DNA of 64,000 bases from Gordionus sp. m RMFG-2023 (Eukaryota; Nematomorpha; Gordioida; Chordodea; Parachordodidae). Position 1 is the first letter of the stretch. Every line of letters begins with the position of its first letter. Under the pieces are notes generated by a model that did no database searches, was not told the DNA's origin, and was given only the letters and a program-made list of their open reading frames with translations. Made by a program: the position numbers and the translations under genes. The DNA lies in assembly GCF_954871325.1 (NCBI RefSeq), contig NC_088776.1:56027301-56091300 (forward strand), given 5' to 3'. This document shows, piece after piece, positions 24,024 to 36,293 of this stretch.

Positions 24024-26110
24024 ATTTAAATTATATTATTTTAGAATCGTATTTAGCTTCATAAGATAAGGCAGAAAATGTTTTTTTTTATTTTTTAAAA
24101 AAAATGGTAACTTAGTAAAATTTTTAAAAAATTATTTTTTTTACATGACTAAAATACGCGCCCCTATTAAAGAAGCTTAACTTATAAAAAATGAACGTAG
24201 AATCATATAGAGCTTATTAGAAGGTTTTAAAAAATGTTAATATTATATTTTAAAACTTTTTATAACCTAGTGGGCTTTTGAAAAACAATTATTCTTTTTG
24301 ACGCGCCCCCTATCAAAGAAGCTTATTTCATAAAAAATTAAAGCATAATTGTATCATTAAGAGGAATCAAAAAATGTTAATATTAAATTTATAAATAATT
24401 TATAACATTGAGATTTGGGAAAAACACTTAATTTCTTCCTTTTTGACTAAACTACTCGCCCCCGTTAAATATACATTATTTTTAAAAAATGAATACAGAA
24501 TCATGTATAACTTATCAAGGAGATTCAGAAAATGGTATTATTTATTTTTTTTAAAAAAAAATATTTATATTATCAAAAATTTTTTTTTTTGACTAAACTA
24601 CGCGCCCCCTATCAAAGAAGCTTATTTCATAAAAAATTAAAGCATAATCGTATTAAGCTCATTAAAAGGAATCAAAAAATGTTAATATTATGTTTATGAA
24701 TGATTTATAACTTATTGAGATTTGGGAAAAAACAGTTAATTTCTTCTTTTTTGACTAAACTACGCGCCCCTGTTGAATATACATTATTTTTTAACACAAT
24801 AAAAAAAATAATTAGAAATATCGAAATTTTTTGGTAAATATAACTTATGCAGATTTAGTTTAGATTATCAATAGTATATAGTCAATGAAATTGATTTTTC
24901 CCAATCAAGATATAAATTGATACGAGCCCTCGTTATTTATGTTTATAAGTTTTCAAAAAAAATGGGTTTTTTGTAAAATCTTATAACAATTTTTTTTTCA
25001 ACTTTATCAAAACAACACTCATTAAAAAATTATGAGAATGTTCAAATAAATAGACCTCCTATTAACCTTACGGACTGATTTTATAAAATTAACTTAATAG
25101 TTTCCTTTAATATGATTTTATACTAACCAATTAATTAAATTATTAAATGATTTTTTTTAAGTTATACAAGACTTCTGTATTCATTTTTTAAAAATAATTG
25201 TATATTCAACGGGGGCGCGTAGTTTAGACAAAAAAAGAAGAAATTAAGTGTATTTTCCAAATCTAAATAAGTTATAAACAATCTATAAACTTAATATTCA
25301 CATTTTTTGATTCCTTTTAATGAGCTTAATACGATTATGCTTTGATTTTTTTTATGAAATAAGCTTCTTTGATAGGGGCCGCGTAGTTTAGTCAAAAAAT
25401 TTTTTTTTTCGATAATATAAATATTTTTTAAAAAAAAATAAATAATACCATTTTCTTAATCTCCTTGAAAAGTTATACATGATTCTGTATTCATTTTTTA
25501 AAAATAATGTATATTCAACGGGGGCGCGAAGTTTAGTCAAAAATAATTTAAAAAAAATAATTTTCTGAATCTCCTTGAAAAGTTATACAAGATTCTGTAT
25601 TCATTTTTAAATAATGTATATTTAACGAGGGCGCGTAGTTTAGTCAAAAAAGGAAGAAATTAAGTGTTTTTTCCAAATCTCAATAGTTATAAATTATTTA
25701 TAAACTTAATATCAACATTTTTTGATTCCTCTTAATGAGCTTAATACGATTATGCTTTAATTTTTTATGAAATAAGCTTCTTTAATAGGGGGCGCGTAGT
25801 TTATTCAAAAAAAATTTGTTTCAAAAGCCCACTAGGTTATAAAAAGTTTTAAAATATAATATTAACATTTTTTTAAACCTTCTAATAAGCTCTATATGAT
25901 TCTACGTTCATTTTTTATAAATTAAGCTTCTTTAATAGGGGGCGCGTAGTTTAGTCATGTAAAAAATTAATTTTTTTTAAATTTTACTATGTTACCATTT
26001 TTTTAAAAATAAAAAAAACATTTTCTGCCTTATCTTACGAAGCTAAATACGATTCCAAATAATATAATTTAAATTAAGCTTCTTTCATAGGGGGCGCGTA
26101 TTTTAGTCAT
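24024..26110. repeat. Foldback of inverted tandem repeats (about 145-bp unit)
   Basis: The left arm (24024-24790) holds about five units, each with cgcgccccctatcaaagaag followed by cttatttcataaaaaattaa or a variant, near 24158, 24302, 24460, 24602 and 24764. The right arm (25200-26110) has seven in reverse orientation. Two unit subtypes alternate in both arms. The loop is about 400 bp of single-copy AT-rich DNA. The gcgcc-rich blocks stand out against the AT-rich background. No terminal inverted repeat or target duplication was found, so it is called a repeat rather than a named transposon. Confidence 0.88.
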
Positions 26111-26451
26111 GCCCTTCAAATCATAGGTTAAATATTTGTATTTGACTTTTATAAATTATTAATACTAAATTTACTATAAAAAATTTGAATAATTTTCAAA
26201 TATTATTCCTCATTTGATATAAATAATGAAAATCGATTCAAATAAAAGTATTCATATTTGATGAGCAAAATAGTATTTATTTATAAATTAAAATAAATCA
26301 AATATTTCAATAATATGAGATCTAAACAATCACATATAAGTTTTAAAATATACCATTGGCACTTTTTTAAATTTAATATACAAGGGTTAATTTTAAGGTG
26401 TTCTATCTTTTTATTTATATTTGCAATATGAAAATAATATATAAAATGTGA

Positions 26452-27875
26452 TCAATAAATTCTTTCATTTTGGAAAAATTGTGGCTTTAGTAAAGTTTTG
26501 GTAGCAAATAACCATCCCAAGAATCCCAAAACCAAAAGATACTTCAGAATTTTTCTTTGTTTAAGATCATGATAGTAATATATTCTATTTAAATCAGGAA
26601 ACCCTAAAATGTTGCAGAAGGCATGTATGACAAAGCAGGACATCAGGTGATCTTTTAATAAAATGATTGAAAATGGTTATTTGAATAATTAAAAAATATT
26701 TTACCTCCAATTTCTTAATTGTTACTTTATCTCTTACCTTATACTTATTATAATGTCTTGTAATCAACATCTTATAATAAATATTTTAATTTAGTATTAA
26801 ATTAATTGATTCAAACCTGTAATAATAAACACAAATGTTGAATATGCCCCAAATATTGTTGTGTAAATAAATTGGAAACCTGTAGATGATATAATAATCA
26901 CAAAATCATATATGAGGTATTATTATACATTAACATTTTAAATAAATATTCATTTATCAGAAATTAGCCATATAAATATAAGTAGGTTTTACAAGATATA
27001 ATAAGTGCCCTATTTAATGAGATTCCTTTGTTGATATTTTCAAATATATGATGAAAATGTGCTATTGTTATAGGATTAATAGAATAATATAATATATATA
27101 ATACCTAAACCAAAAATGAAAGAGGCTATAAAAATAGTTTTGGAATGAGTGTGATAGGTCAAGAGAATACTCACAATACAAGATCGAAAAATATATTCTT
27201 CTGTTAAAGGTGCCTTAAAGTATGAAAGAAATTAAAATTAATTCCATATTCTCTTTTACAATTATATAATTTCTAAGACCATAGATTGAAATTTTGCTAT
27301 AATATTTATGATATTCTTTTTCTTTGTTTGGTAAAAATTATTATTATAAATCATTTTTGTACTTATACCTTTATTCTCTAAAAACCACAAATATATTGGT
27401 CCTAAAAATAATAACTATATAAATACATAAATATAACATGTAGCACATATATATAAATTATTACAAACAATGTGAATAATGGAATAAATATTGCAGCAAT
27501 CAATCCAGATTTTCTTATGCCCAAATGTATGAGAATATCTGACTAATTAAAACCAAGATTTATATATTTTAGACATAATAATTTAAATTAAATACTTTAT
27601 TTGATATGTGCCAGCATATAAAAATAGGTGAGATCAAACAAGTAAGCAAAACGCTGAAAAATCTATATTTGATAACTACTGGGTCATCTCTTTAATTATG
27701 TTTAATTTATAAAATAAGGAACTTTATACCTCAAGTATTTATTAGGCCATAAATAGAGTCCCAAAACATATAAGGTGGATAAAAAAAGACAGGTAATTAT
27801 AGGATATGATTGTCCAATGTCTCGATAGTTATGATTATGCTTTGCATTTGCAAACGAATATACTGAAATTGCCAT
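26452..27875 (-). CDS. RCE1: CAAX prenyl protease 2 (RCE1), complete, nine exons
   Basis: RCE1 is the endoplasmic-reticulum membrane protease that removes the last three residues of prenylated CAAX proteins such as Ras, between prenylation and carboxymethylation. Exons: 27730-27875 (ATG 27873-27875), 27596-27689, 27465-27542, 27369-27414, 27260-27321, 27105-27213, 26993-27061, 26817-26879, 26452-26651 (stop). All phases join, giving 288 residues against about 329 in human. Landmarks: TLYVLGLYLW helix, DDPVVIKYRFFSVL, FLGPIYLW, APLTEEYIFRSC (catalytic Glu-Glu), FGLAHFHH (catalytic His), FQFIYTTIFGAYSTFVFI, and IHAFCNILGFP (His and Asn). Several hydrophobic helices are evident. Introns are short (roughly 50-230 bp), unlike those of Pescadillo nearby. 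All key residues are present and nothing suggests decay. A further 5' exon cannot be excluded. Confidence 0.95.
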
Positions 27876-28049
27876 AAAAAAGAGCCGATGATAAATGTAC
27901 CGTTTTATAAATTTTGTATTGGAATTATGTAGTTATTGTAAAAATTTATATTAAATATGCAATTGATTAATTATTTCAGGTTGTAAAATTAGAAATTTTC
28001 AAATTATAAAATAATGTAACAAATAAAGAAAAATCTTGAGTGGGAAAAT

Positions 28050-28240
28050 TTATTTTACGTGATACGTGATATAGAACGTTTACGCCTTCTAGTTGTGGAT
28101 ACAACAGAGCTACGTTAGGTTTTCCTCATAATCCATCTGACTGGACAAATTAAAAAGGGGATAAAAATGAGGAGCCCTTCACACGTTTGTGGGCAAGCCG
28201 CACGTACTTGTACGCGTAATAGTCCAAGGACTATTACTTA
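28050..28240. repeat. Dispersed repeat, copy 1 (also at 49885-50060)
   Basis: Shares with 49885-50060 the blocks acgtgatacgtga, cgcct(t/c)c(t/c)agttgtg, ttttcctcat and tgggcaagcc(g)cacg in the same order and orientation over about 190 bp. It starts about 175 bp upstream of the RCE1 ATG, so it could contribute to that gene's promoter region. The element class is unknown. Confidence 0.6.
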
Positions 28241-28584
28241 AACGTCTATGGGCTGATATGGAAAGGACAAAATAAGCACAGCCCACACCCATAAGATGCT
28301 TATACACATAATAGATTTTAAAGGCAAAGGGGGACCTAACTTTAAGATGAGAAAAATGATAGCGAATAATAGATGAAAGGAAAAGTTTGATACAGAATAA
28401 GGAGAGAGAAAAGGGAGAAATAAAATAAAGAAGATAATACAAAAATAAAAATAACCTGTGTCAGGGAGCAGTTTATGAGAGATTCAAATAATTTGAATTG
28501 ATCTTCAACAGTTTATTTATTGATTTCTGTAACATTTTGAATATTTAGAATAAGAATTTAGAAGGATTGGGTGATTATAATCGT

Positions 28585-30394
28585 TGTCAAATAAGAAAGG
28601 TTAGAAAAAAATGATACTAAATCAGACTAATATCCTCGTTAGAACTAAAATGATACTAAATCAGACTAATATTCTCGATTATATATACTTTTCTATAATA
28701 TTCGTCCAATAATAAACGTTAGAACTAAAATGATACTAAATCTTTATTAAATAATATGATAAAAATATAATCAAACTAAATTAATTAAAAAAATATTAAA
28801 ATAATAAAAAATTAAAATTAAAAATTATAATTAAGTTCGTAAAATCATGATCTTTCTTTCTTTTTTTTTTTAAGTAAAATATTTCCGAATATATATACTT
28901 TCTTTTCCAATTCATTTACATCGTCTTTATTCAAAAATTCTAATAATTCGTTAAGTTTTTCTGTTTAACAATCGATTTGAATATTAACTTCGATTTGAAT
29001 ATTACTTCTTTTTCCTCTATTTTATTTCAAAGTAATTTACATATTACAACACCCTTACACTTAGATTAGGCCCCACATCCTGCGAAATACCAATATTCGA
29101 GCATGTATCCATTTCCTTTTAACCCTGACAACTTGATTAACTAAACGATACAAGATTGCTAGTCAACGATTATCGATACTACGTCTTAAATTCTCCTGAT
29201 AAATTAATTTGGTCTTTTGCTCGTTTCTAACGTTCTTTTGTAACTAATGATCATTGCTTTATCTCGGTCAACGATCTGCGATGCTCTACGATTAACGATT
29301 GTTTTCCTGAATTCTTGTTTTTAGGATCATCGATTTTGTATCCTATACTAAAGTTTTGATAATTGGCTATAATTTGTCAACGATTAACGATAGCATCCTG
29401 GTCTTCTTGTCAATATATCCACTTTGCCTTAAGATCTCTTATACGATAATGATTTCTTGTATCTTTTGATCCAAAATAAAAATCCGATCTCTAATTGAGC
29501 TCGATTGCGGCATAAATTTTCTAATGACGAAAAGCCGTTTCTCTTTATGAAGATTTTTAGGTTAATCAACAACCTGATATATTTTGCTAAATATTATCAA
29601 CTTAAATAACAGTCAACCGTATATCTTTAATAAAAATTTATAACGAAATTCTTTTAGCTACATCGATCACTTGTACGTATAACGATCTCTTGTGAAGCAT
29701 TCATTTTAGCTAAACGACTAATTCTCCGAAATACGACCATTAATATTGATACCATTGTTTTATTGCTCTCATTCTTTGTCTTAGTGTCGAAAGTCATCTC
29801 ATACATCCCCTTCCCCCTTTATTTAGAATCTCTTTTCAGAGTTAATTAGACTGACTTTTGATCTTCTAAAGCCTGGATCAATCGCTGCAAGACACCACTG
29901 AACCAATATGGTATTGATATTTATATTGCTGAGGCTAGTGGGAGAGTTAATTAGACTGAATTGTTGAAATTGCCCTGTCGCCTCCACTCTCCAACATCAT
30001 TGTAACGTTTTGCGAGTTTTTGAACGGATTGAGAGATTAGAACCGTTGTCAAATAAAGAAAGGTAGAACTAAAATGATACTAACTCTTTATTAAATAATA
30101 AGTTAAAATTATAATCAAACTAAACTAATTAAAAAAAAATTAAAATAATAAAAAATTAAAATAAAAAATTATAAATTAAGTTCGTAAAATCATGATCTTT
30201 CTTTCTTTTTTTTTTAAGTAAAATATTTCCGAATATATATACTTTCTTTTCCAATTCATTTACATCGTCTTTATTCAAAAATTCTAATAATTCGTTAAGT
30301 TTTTCTGTTTAACAATCGATTTGAATATTACTTCGATTTGAATATTACTTCTTTTTCCTCTATTTTATTTCAAAGTAATTTACATATTACAACA
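28585..30394. mobile_element. Non-coding LTR-flanked fossil
   Basis: Direct repeats at 28585-29051 and 30047-30394 both begin TGTCAAATAA and end ATTACAACA, the TG...CA form of LTRs. They are very similar but differ in length. The interior of about 1 kb has no recognised gag or pol, so this resembles a TRIM/LARD-type non-autonomous element. No clear target duplication was found. It abuts the LINE relic that starts at 30395. The family cannot be assigned; the similarity of the repeats suggests moderate age. Confidence 0.6.
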
Positions 30395-31690
30395 ATTTCT
30401 TATCTTTATTCAACCTTAAAAACTGATTCGTGTTGAAGTTTAAATCCAAGATATCCTTCACTGCCCTATAAAACCATAAAGTTTTATAATTCCCATAGAC
30501 TTTGCCGTTGAATGAGTATAACCAATCTGTCAAAAGCTCTCTTAAAATCGACGAAAATAAAGTAGAATGGTAATTTATATTTGTCACACTTCTGTATTAA
30601 TATCTTTAATGCCAATATAGGTTCATTAATATTCCTGTTTGGTAGGCACAGATGTATTTGGACAGAAGATTAGGCATGGTCGAAAGAATGCGGTTTTTTA
30701 GAAGAATCATGAAAACCTTAGACACGATGGATTTGAGAGCAATAGCTCTGTAATCCTTAAATTTAACAGGATTTGGGGTTTTGGGGAAGTTATAAAAAAT
30801 TGTCATATTCCAGTCAGCTGGCACCTTCCCCGTAACCCAAATCCTATTGAACAACCCCAGCAAGAGCTGAGAAACCTCTGAGGGGGCAGCTTTCAGATGT
30901 TCTCCTAAAATGTTATCTGGACCTGGAGATATGTTGTTCCTAAGTTTTTTAATGGCCTTAGTTATTTCCACCACAGAAAAGTTAGCATCAGATGATACTG
31001 CGCTACGGCTAGAGGATGGACATACGACTGGTCGCCTTGAATCAAAGGTTTCCATGTAATGGGCCAACCATAGAGCCATCTGTTCGTCCGGGTCGGTAAT
31101 AAATTTATTATTGTCCAGTCTGATTGATGGGAGAGGCTTGAATACTCTTGCACTACAGAAAAGCTTGAGCTTCTTATAGGCATCAAAAGTTCTGTTTTCT
31201 CTAATGTCTCTGTCAATCTCGAAAGCTTTCTTTGCTATGTAGATCCTTCTGTCCCTCCTAAGGAGTCTATGGATTGTCGTCCAAAGGGCACCATCGCGTC
31301 TATCAAGCGACCTAAGTTCAGCTATCAAAAGAAATATCTCATCAGATAACCATTCATGACTCGGGGGAAAACCATTGATGTTAGGAAGATCATTACAGGC
31401 TCCAAAAAGAATACTCTTAAAGGACGACCAACACGCCTCCGTAGAAACAGACTCCGATGTAATTTCACGTGCTGTCATCCTGTCTCTTAAGTTTTGACCT
31501 AATAGCAGCTTTACTTCAGGTCGTTGTAAATTTTTAGCATTAGTTGTCCAGGGAGAAAATCTGGGCTGATTAGATGTAGCATTAGTTGTCCGGGGAGAAT
31601 CTGGGCTGATTAGATGTGGGGAGGCGTTGGGAGTTTCCCCATAAATTCTTTATGAGGAGGTTCGCTTTGATTAACTTGTGATCTGAAATA
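30395..31690 (-). pseudogene. RTE-like LINE relic: endonuclease end, linker and reverse transcriptase
   Basis: Reading the minus strand from 31690: SDHKLI (last catalytic block of an AP-type endonuclease), an RPEVKLLLGQNLRDR linker, a basic linker region, then reverse-transcriptase blocks NISPGPDNI, LFNRIWVTGKVPADW, FKDYRAIALKSIVSKVF, CAYQTGI and FVDFKRAFDR. The long frame 30606-31478 is open, and the linker reading continues it to about 31530; the FVDF block is in another frame and the SDH block is separated by a small duplication. The region stops at the LTR fossil before the YADD box. Lacking both ends, it is dead. The domain order and wording of the linker suggest the RTE clade. Confidence 0.82.
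31538..31618. repeat. 40-bp tandem duplication inside the LINE relic
   Basis: The segment beginning agcattagttgtcc and ending tgattagatgt occurs twice in succession with slight differences. It breaks the reading between the endonuclease tail and the linker. Confidence 0.8.
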
Positions 31691-31809
31691 CTAATATATC
31701 TAGCGATAACAAATAGTCTAAAACAGCTGATAAGTTCATAACTTTTTGTTTATTTATTTTATTGCATTGATTTATTGTAGTGTCAACCCGATTAAGAATA
31801 AAATAATAT

Positions 31810-31908
31810 TATGTACTGGAGATTTTGCTGATAGGTGTGAAAAATCTTGAGGCCTACATTATATAATACTATTTTGGCTAAAATCTTAATCGAGCCCTTT
31901 ATCAACAC
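31810..31908. mobile_element. Right half of a TAGTGTTGTTAAACGG-family hAT MITE
   Basis: Contains ttgaggcctacattatataa, attttggctaaaatcttaat and the end tatcaacactag, matching the right half of the family. The left half is missing. Confidence 0.5.
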
Positions 31909-32159
31909 TAGTTCATTGAGTTTATTATAAAAACGAATTTAAAACAAAAGTTATATATAAAAAAATTAACGATTATAAAGCCTGATATCAAAGTTAGCGC
32001 GAATCGCCAAGAAGTGCACAAAGTAGAATATAAATTTAATTTTACAATCTTTTTGTATATATCTCAGTATAAGCTTGCTATAATACAGCTTAAGAAAAAA
32101 TATTTTTATGACCTACATGAACTGAAATCAATATATTATAATGTTTTAATAAAACATGC

Positions 32160-32660
32160 AATAAAAAATTATGTATGATAATTCTCTTCTAACATTATTT
32201 ACATATAGAAATAAAGCATAGACATAGCCAGGATTTTCCTAAGGGGGGGGGGATTTTCACTTTATATATATAAATGCTTTTTTCCAAAAATGTATAAATT
32301 ATGATGAATAGTTTTATAAAAAAAATATCAACTTTTAAATTCTTTCTTTCAAATTATTGCTTAAGATATATGCATACATTTTTGAGGGTCAGGGAGGACT
32401 AAGGGGGATATTTTTGTTAGCTTAAAATGATATTCACAAACTGTGATAAATTTCTGAAGAGGGGGGGGGGGATTTTATCTTACCCTCCCCTTCTCTGGCT
32501 ACCCCTATAAAGACTTCATCAGCATATAATATATATTCAAACAAACCATGTAATGGAAGATTATCCTTTACAATATTTTTGTGTAAGTCCTTTAATGCTA
32601 AAAAATGCGTCTTATGCTGTCCCAAAAATAAGAATTATCTATTAATTTGAACTTTCTTTT
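32160..32660 (-). pseudogene. LINE reverse-transcriptase fragment split by a MITE
   Basis: Minus strand, starting near 32640: GQHKTHFLALKDLHK, then FEYILYADEVFI, a form of the YADD catalytic box. Immediately after this box the reading is interrupted by the MITE at 32219-32506. Joining across that insertion by its target duplication keeps a plausible continuation. It is a small decayed piece with no other LINE domain recognised. Confidence 0.6.
32219..32506. mobile_element. MITE with G-run interior inserted in a LINE relic
   Basis: Ends TAGACATAGCCAG and CTGGCTACCCCT are imperfect inverted repeats; flanks ataaagca and ataaagac match at 6 of 8. Poly-G runs (about 10 G at 32244 and 32461) lie near both ends in the same orientation. 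hAT-like by ends and duplication length. Confidence 0.65.
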
Positions 32661-32670
32661 TTGCCCTCTT

Positions 32671-33078
32671 TGAGCGTCTACATGAGGTGAGTGCAGGAGC
32701 AGTTTTCTTTTAATTATTTTAAGGGGGATAGGGGTTAGGCATTTAAGGATGATAGGCTAGGTGTAGGATAAATTTATCGGGGGGTTATCTCTTAAATTTT
32801 AAGATAAAATAGGGCAAAATGAATTGCTTGATGATAATAAACTAGTTATCACTATGTGTTCTAAATATTAGCCATAAACGTGTATAACTTCCAACTATAC
32901 CAAAATGTTATCTGTGATAGAATGGAAAATATATATTTATTAATAAATTAATTTATATTAGTTATTGTTATCTTTAATCTACAAATTGTAATTATCATTA
33001 ATTTACCCAGCCCAACTATGGATGCCTACTCACAAACCCCCCTTTAAAAAATAGAGCCAAATTTCCCTGCAGACGTTG
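32671..33078. mobile_element. Decayed copy of the 496-bp MITE found at 50633-51128
   Basis: The left end gagcgtctacatgagg and the following blocks ggataggggttagg, gataaattt, ggggttatct and attttaagataaaatagg match 50633-50790. The right end near 33064-33078 (gcagacgttg) is a poor match. It sits directly beside the LINE relic at 32160-32660. Confidence 0.55.
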
Positions 33079-33270
33079 TATGTAGGGGAATATATACAGA
33101 TATAGCTTGATTTAGAAAATTCACCCTTATTTATAAATATACAATTTTAAAAAAAATTAAAACTTATCAGAAAAACATGAAATTCCGTTTAATGAATAGT
33201 ATCAAAACGAGAATAAAATGATTTTGATTTTAAAAATTCTTTTCGATATGTACACTATTTAAATTGAAAT

Positions 33271-33462
33271 TTGGTTAAGAACCTAAATGTGCCGTTTGGC
33301 GAAAATAAAATCTGCCACTTTCAACTAAATGAATTTGATGTGCTTCAACAATATATTGATAAAAATATTTATAATGATTCTAAAGTGGATACTTACTTAT
33401 TCGTGCATAAATATTGTTATTATAGCTTCGATATCGGATTGGATTCCAGATACATGTATTAA
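33271..33462 (+). other. Unidentified open frame
   Basis: About 60 codons with a protein-like composition (NVPFGENKICHFQLNEFDVL, HKYCYYSF) but no ATG, no domain and no splice context. It may be a fragment of a lost gene or chance. Confidence 0.2.
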
Positions 33463-33685
33463 AATATGGAAAAGGAATCATTGCGCGTGAATGAAATCTT
33501 TTTAAGGAAAAATAAAGTTAAAAAAAACGAAGAAATGAAAGATTTTTTTTTTTAAATTCAGTATTTATATATATTTTTATTTGTATAGATTATAGGTGGT
33601 ATTAAATTTTTTGCATTATTTTTAAAATATATAAACAAAGAATTTATTCATTTTGTATTAAAAAAAATCGATCATATATATTTAG

Positions 33686-33994
33686 TGCTGTAAGCATTTT
33701 TAAAAAAATCGAACTGGTTCGCGTTCAACGTTCATTGACAAAATTCGAAGCCACGTTCACTTTCAAAAAAAGGAACGCGTTCACGTTCGTTCAAATTTTA
33801 TGATAAATTTTTTTTAAAATTAAATTTAAATAAATGTCTTATATTTTTAACACAATATATTAGCCATGTTAAAAAATAATATAGTTTTATTTTGATAAAT
33901 ATAATTATAACAGCAATATAATATACCAAATAAAAAGATAATTTTATTTATAAAACATTAGCTATACTAAAAACGCGCTCTACAGGCCATACTC
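33686..33994 (-). pseudogene. hAT relic: terminal repeat and transposase tail
   Basis: Starts with TAGTGCTGTAAGC, a hAT-type end, followed by repeated gttcacgttc/gaacgt motifs. At about 33962-33994 the minus strand encodes PVERVFSIAN, the hATC signature. The element ends where LINE sequence begins, so only its 3' part survives. It is a different family from the nested hAT at 16655. Confidence 0.65.
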
Positions 33995-34985
33995 TGACAG
34001 CGTTTCGCATAGAGCTTGATGATCATTAACAAAAGCTCTATTAAAATCCACGAATGTGAAGTAAGGATATTTTGTATTTATAACATTTTTGCATAATTAT
34101 TTTTTCAGATATTGGCCTTTAGTATGGTTTTGTTTGCATATGTATTGGGGAAAAGATGAAGTGTAGATGATTTTATTTTTTAAGAGGACCATAAAAATCT
34201 TTGAGACACAGGATGTGAGGGCTAAGGCTCGGTAATAAATAAATTTTTGTAGATCTTTGATTTTAGAGAATACATAGGAAGGATTTGTTCCATTCCACTG
34301 GAGTATTTACATTCTCCCATATTTTATTGAAGAGAGCTAGTAGGAAAGAAGATATTTTCATAGGTGCTATTTTACAGCTGTGAAATTATCCATCCCCGGA
34401 GCTTTTTTGATAATATTTGATATATGATAAAACCTGACCGGGGTGGGACGAGGTTTGTATATATGTTTGTTGGTAGAATTGCTTTCCATGAGTCGAAGAC
34501 CATCATATAATGATCAAGTCATAACGGTCAATGATTACTTTTCCGTTTCCTAAAACTTTAGAGGGGATTTTCTAAAACTACAAGGTTTACAGAAATATTT
34601 TAATTTTTCATAGGCATCATAATCCTATTTTATTTCATTTCTTTATGGATATCAAAAGCTTGTTTTACTATGTATACTCGTCTAACACTCCGTAGTAATT
34701 TCCTTATTCGAGCCATTCTTCATTCTTAGTTTATTTATTTTTTCTAATATCTTACTAAACACCCATTCTTTCCTTGAAAAAAGACTTACATTTGGCAAAC
34801 CATAATATGATTCTGCAAGATTTCAAATATTCTACGTTTCTGTGCAAAGTTATGTTTAGGAAGTTAGCGCTTTTCCTATTTAATGCTTGATCAAATATTA
34901 CATCCTCCGGCCTTTTTATTGAGTTTACATGTAAAATTTGTTTTCAATTTGTACTAGGTACAGTCGAGTTTTGTCCAATATTTCT
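33995..34985 (-). pseudogene. RTE-like LINE relic
   Basis: Minus-strand pieces include TFVDFNRAF (same block as FVDFKRAF in the 30395 relic), an FNKIWENV-like block and the charged linker. Stops and shifts interrupt every frame. It is an older, more decayed relative of the 30395-31690 copy. Confidence 0.65.
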
Positions 34986-35149
34986 TTATTTGAATTAAAT
35001 TGGTAGGGGCTAAAATGTTAAGGGAGAGAGGGCTTGGAACAAAATTATCATTGGCTTAGTGGGGTGCAGAAGTCTCTTTTTGTCGTTGCCATTTAATCTG
35101 AGGAGAAATATTATTAGTTGCAATTAATTTGGTTGTGAGATTTTTTTAC

Positions 35150-36005
35150 TTGCATTAAGCATTGATATCTGGTCCTGCTGCTTCTGTGCACAATAGCATG
35201 TTAGTGTTTAATTTCAATTTATAGTATAAAAGTAATTTAAAAAACATTGGTTTATTTTATTTTTTATTTCGATTTAACCATTAGTAGCCCAAATATTTAG
35301 TTTTTAATTGTCGATACCTGTCATTCATTTATGTCGATGTTGTCTATTTCATTTCCATACTCTGCTTTTTTCTTGTTGTTAGCCCATGATTTTCTAGTGT
35401 ATCTATCCAACTCGTCAATCTTTTCTTTATTTCAGCAAGTATCGCCATATCATCCTCAACTGTCATATACTAAGGGGTTGTTTCCGAGATAGTCTGATAT
35501 GACATCCATCACTGTGAAGAGTAATGGGTTGAGAGTCGACCCTTGATTAACTCCCTGTCATTTGGAAGTCGGTTGATGTGCTCGTTAAACATTGTAATTT
35601 GGTTTATGTACATGTCTTGAATTATTCTTATATATTTTCCGCTACCTTTTTGTAGCATAGCGGCCATCAGCTAAGTTTTCTTATGATTCTATCAAAAGAT
35701 TCCTCTACATCGGAAAAACCATAAGGATTCCTTTGTTTCTTTCCCTGTATTTTTCACCAATGAATTGCGTTAGTCGTTGATTTTCCAGGCATGAAATCAA
35801 ACTGAGTCTTCCCTATTTCGATTATATATCTTAATATCGCTTTTTGTAATTTTTTTCTAGTTTTATGTGTGTCCCCTTTATTTTTGAAGATAGGAATTAA
35901 ACCATGTCTCCATTTGAGGAATCTCTTATTTCCTAGTATTTTGTTATATAGTTTTGTGTGGAAATGTATTCCTTCACCTCCTAGTGCATTAAGGCTTTTA
36001 ATTAG
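35150..36005 (-). pseudogene. LINE relic with reverse-transcriptase blocks
   Basis: Minus-strand segments in several frames read HGLIPIFKNKGDTHK, KTQFDFMPGKSTTNAI and QGVNQGSTLNPLLFTVMDV, successive conserved blocks of a LINE reverse transcriptase. The QFGFMPGRSTTDAI type is different in wording from the RTE-like relics on either side, so it is probably a second LINE family. It is disabled by several stops and shifts. Confidence 0.7.
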
Positions 36006-36293
36006 ATATTTTAGTGACTAATTCTTAAATTAAAATCTCATAATATTATTCTACAAAGTGATTCACTAATTAAGCAAACATAAATTCAGATCTTATACGT
36101 CATTTATTGTAATAAAAACTTAAATTGACTATCAAATCAATAACATAGTGAAAGTTTTTTTAACTATGCATTATCTATAATGTTTTCTTACCATAATTCA
36201 TATTAAAAATATAAAACATTTAAAATATGGTCAATTAATACTGAAAATAAAGTTATTATTTTTGCTTTTCAAAAAGTTATAAATAAATAATAT

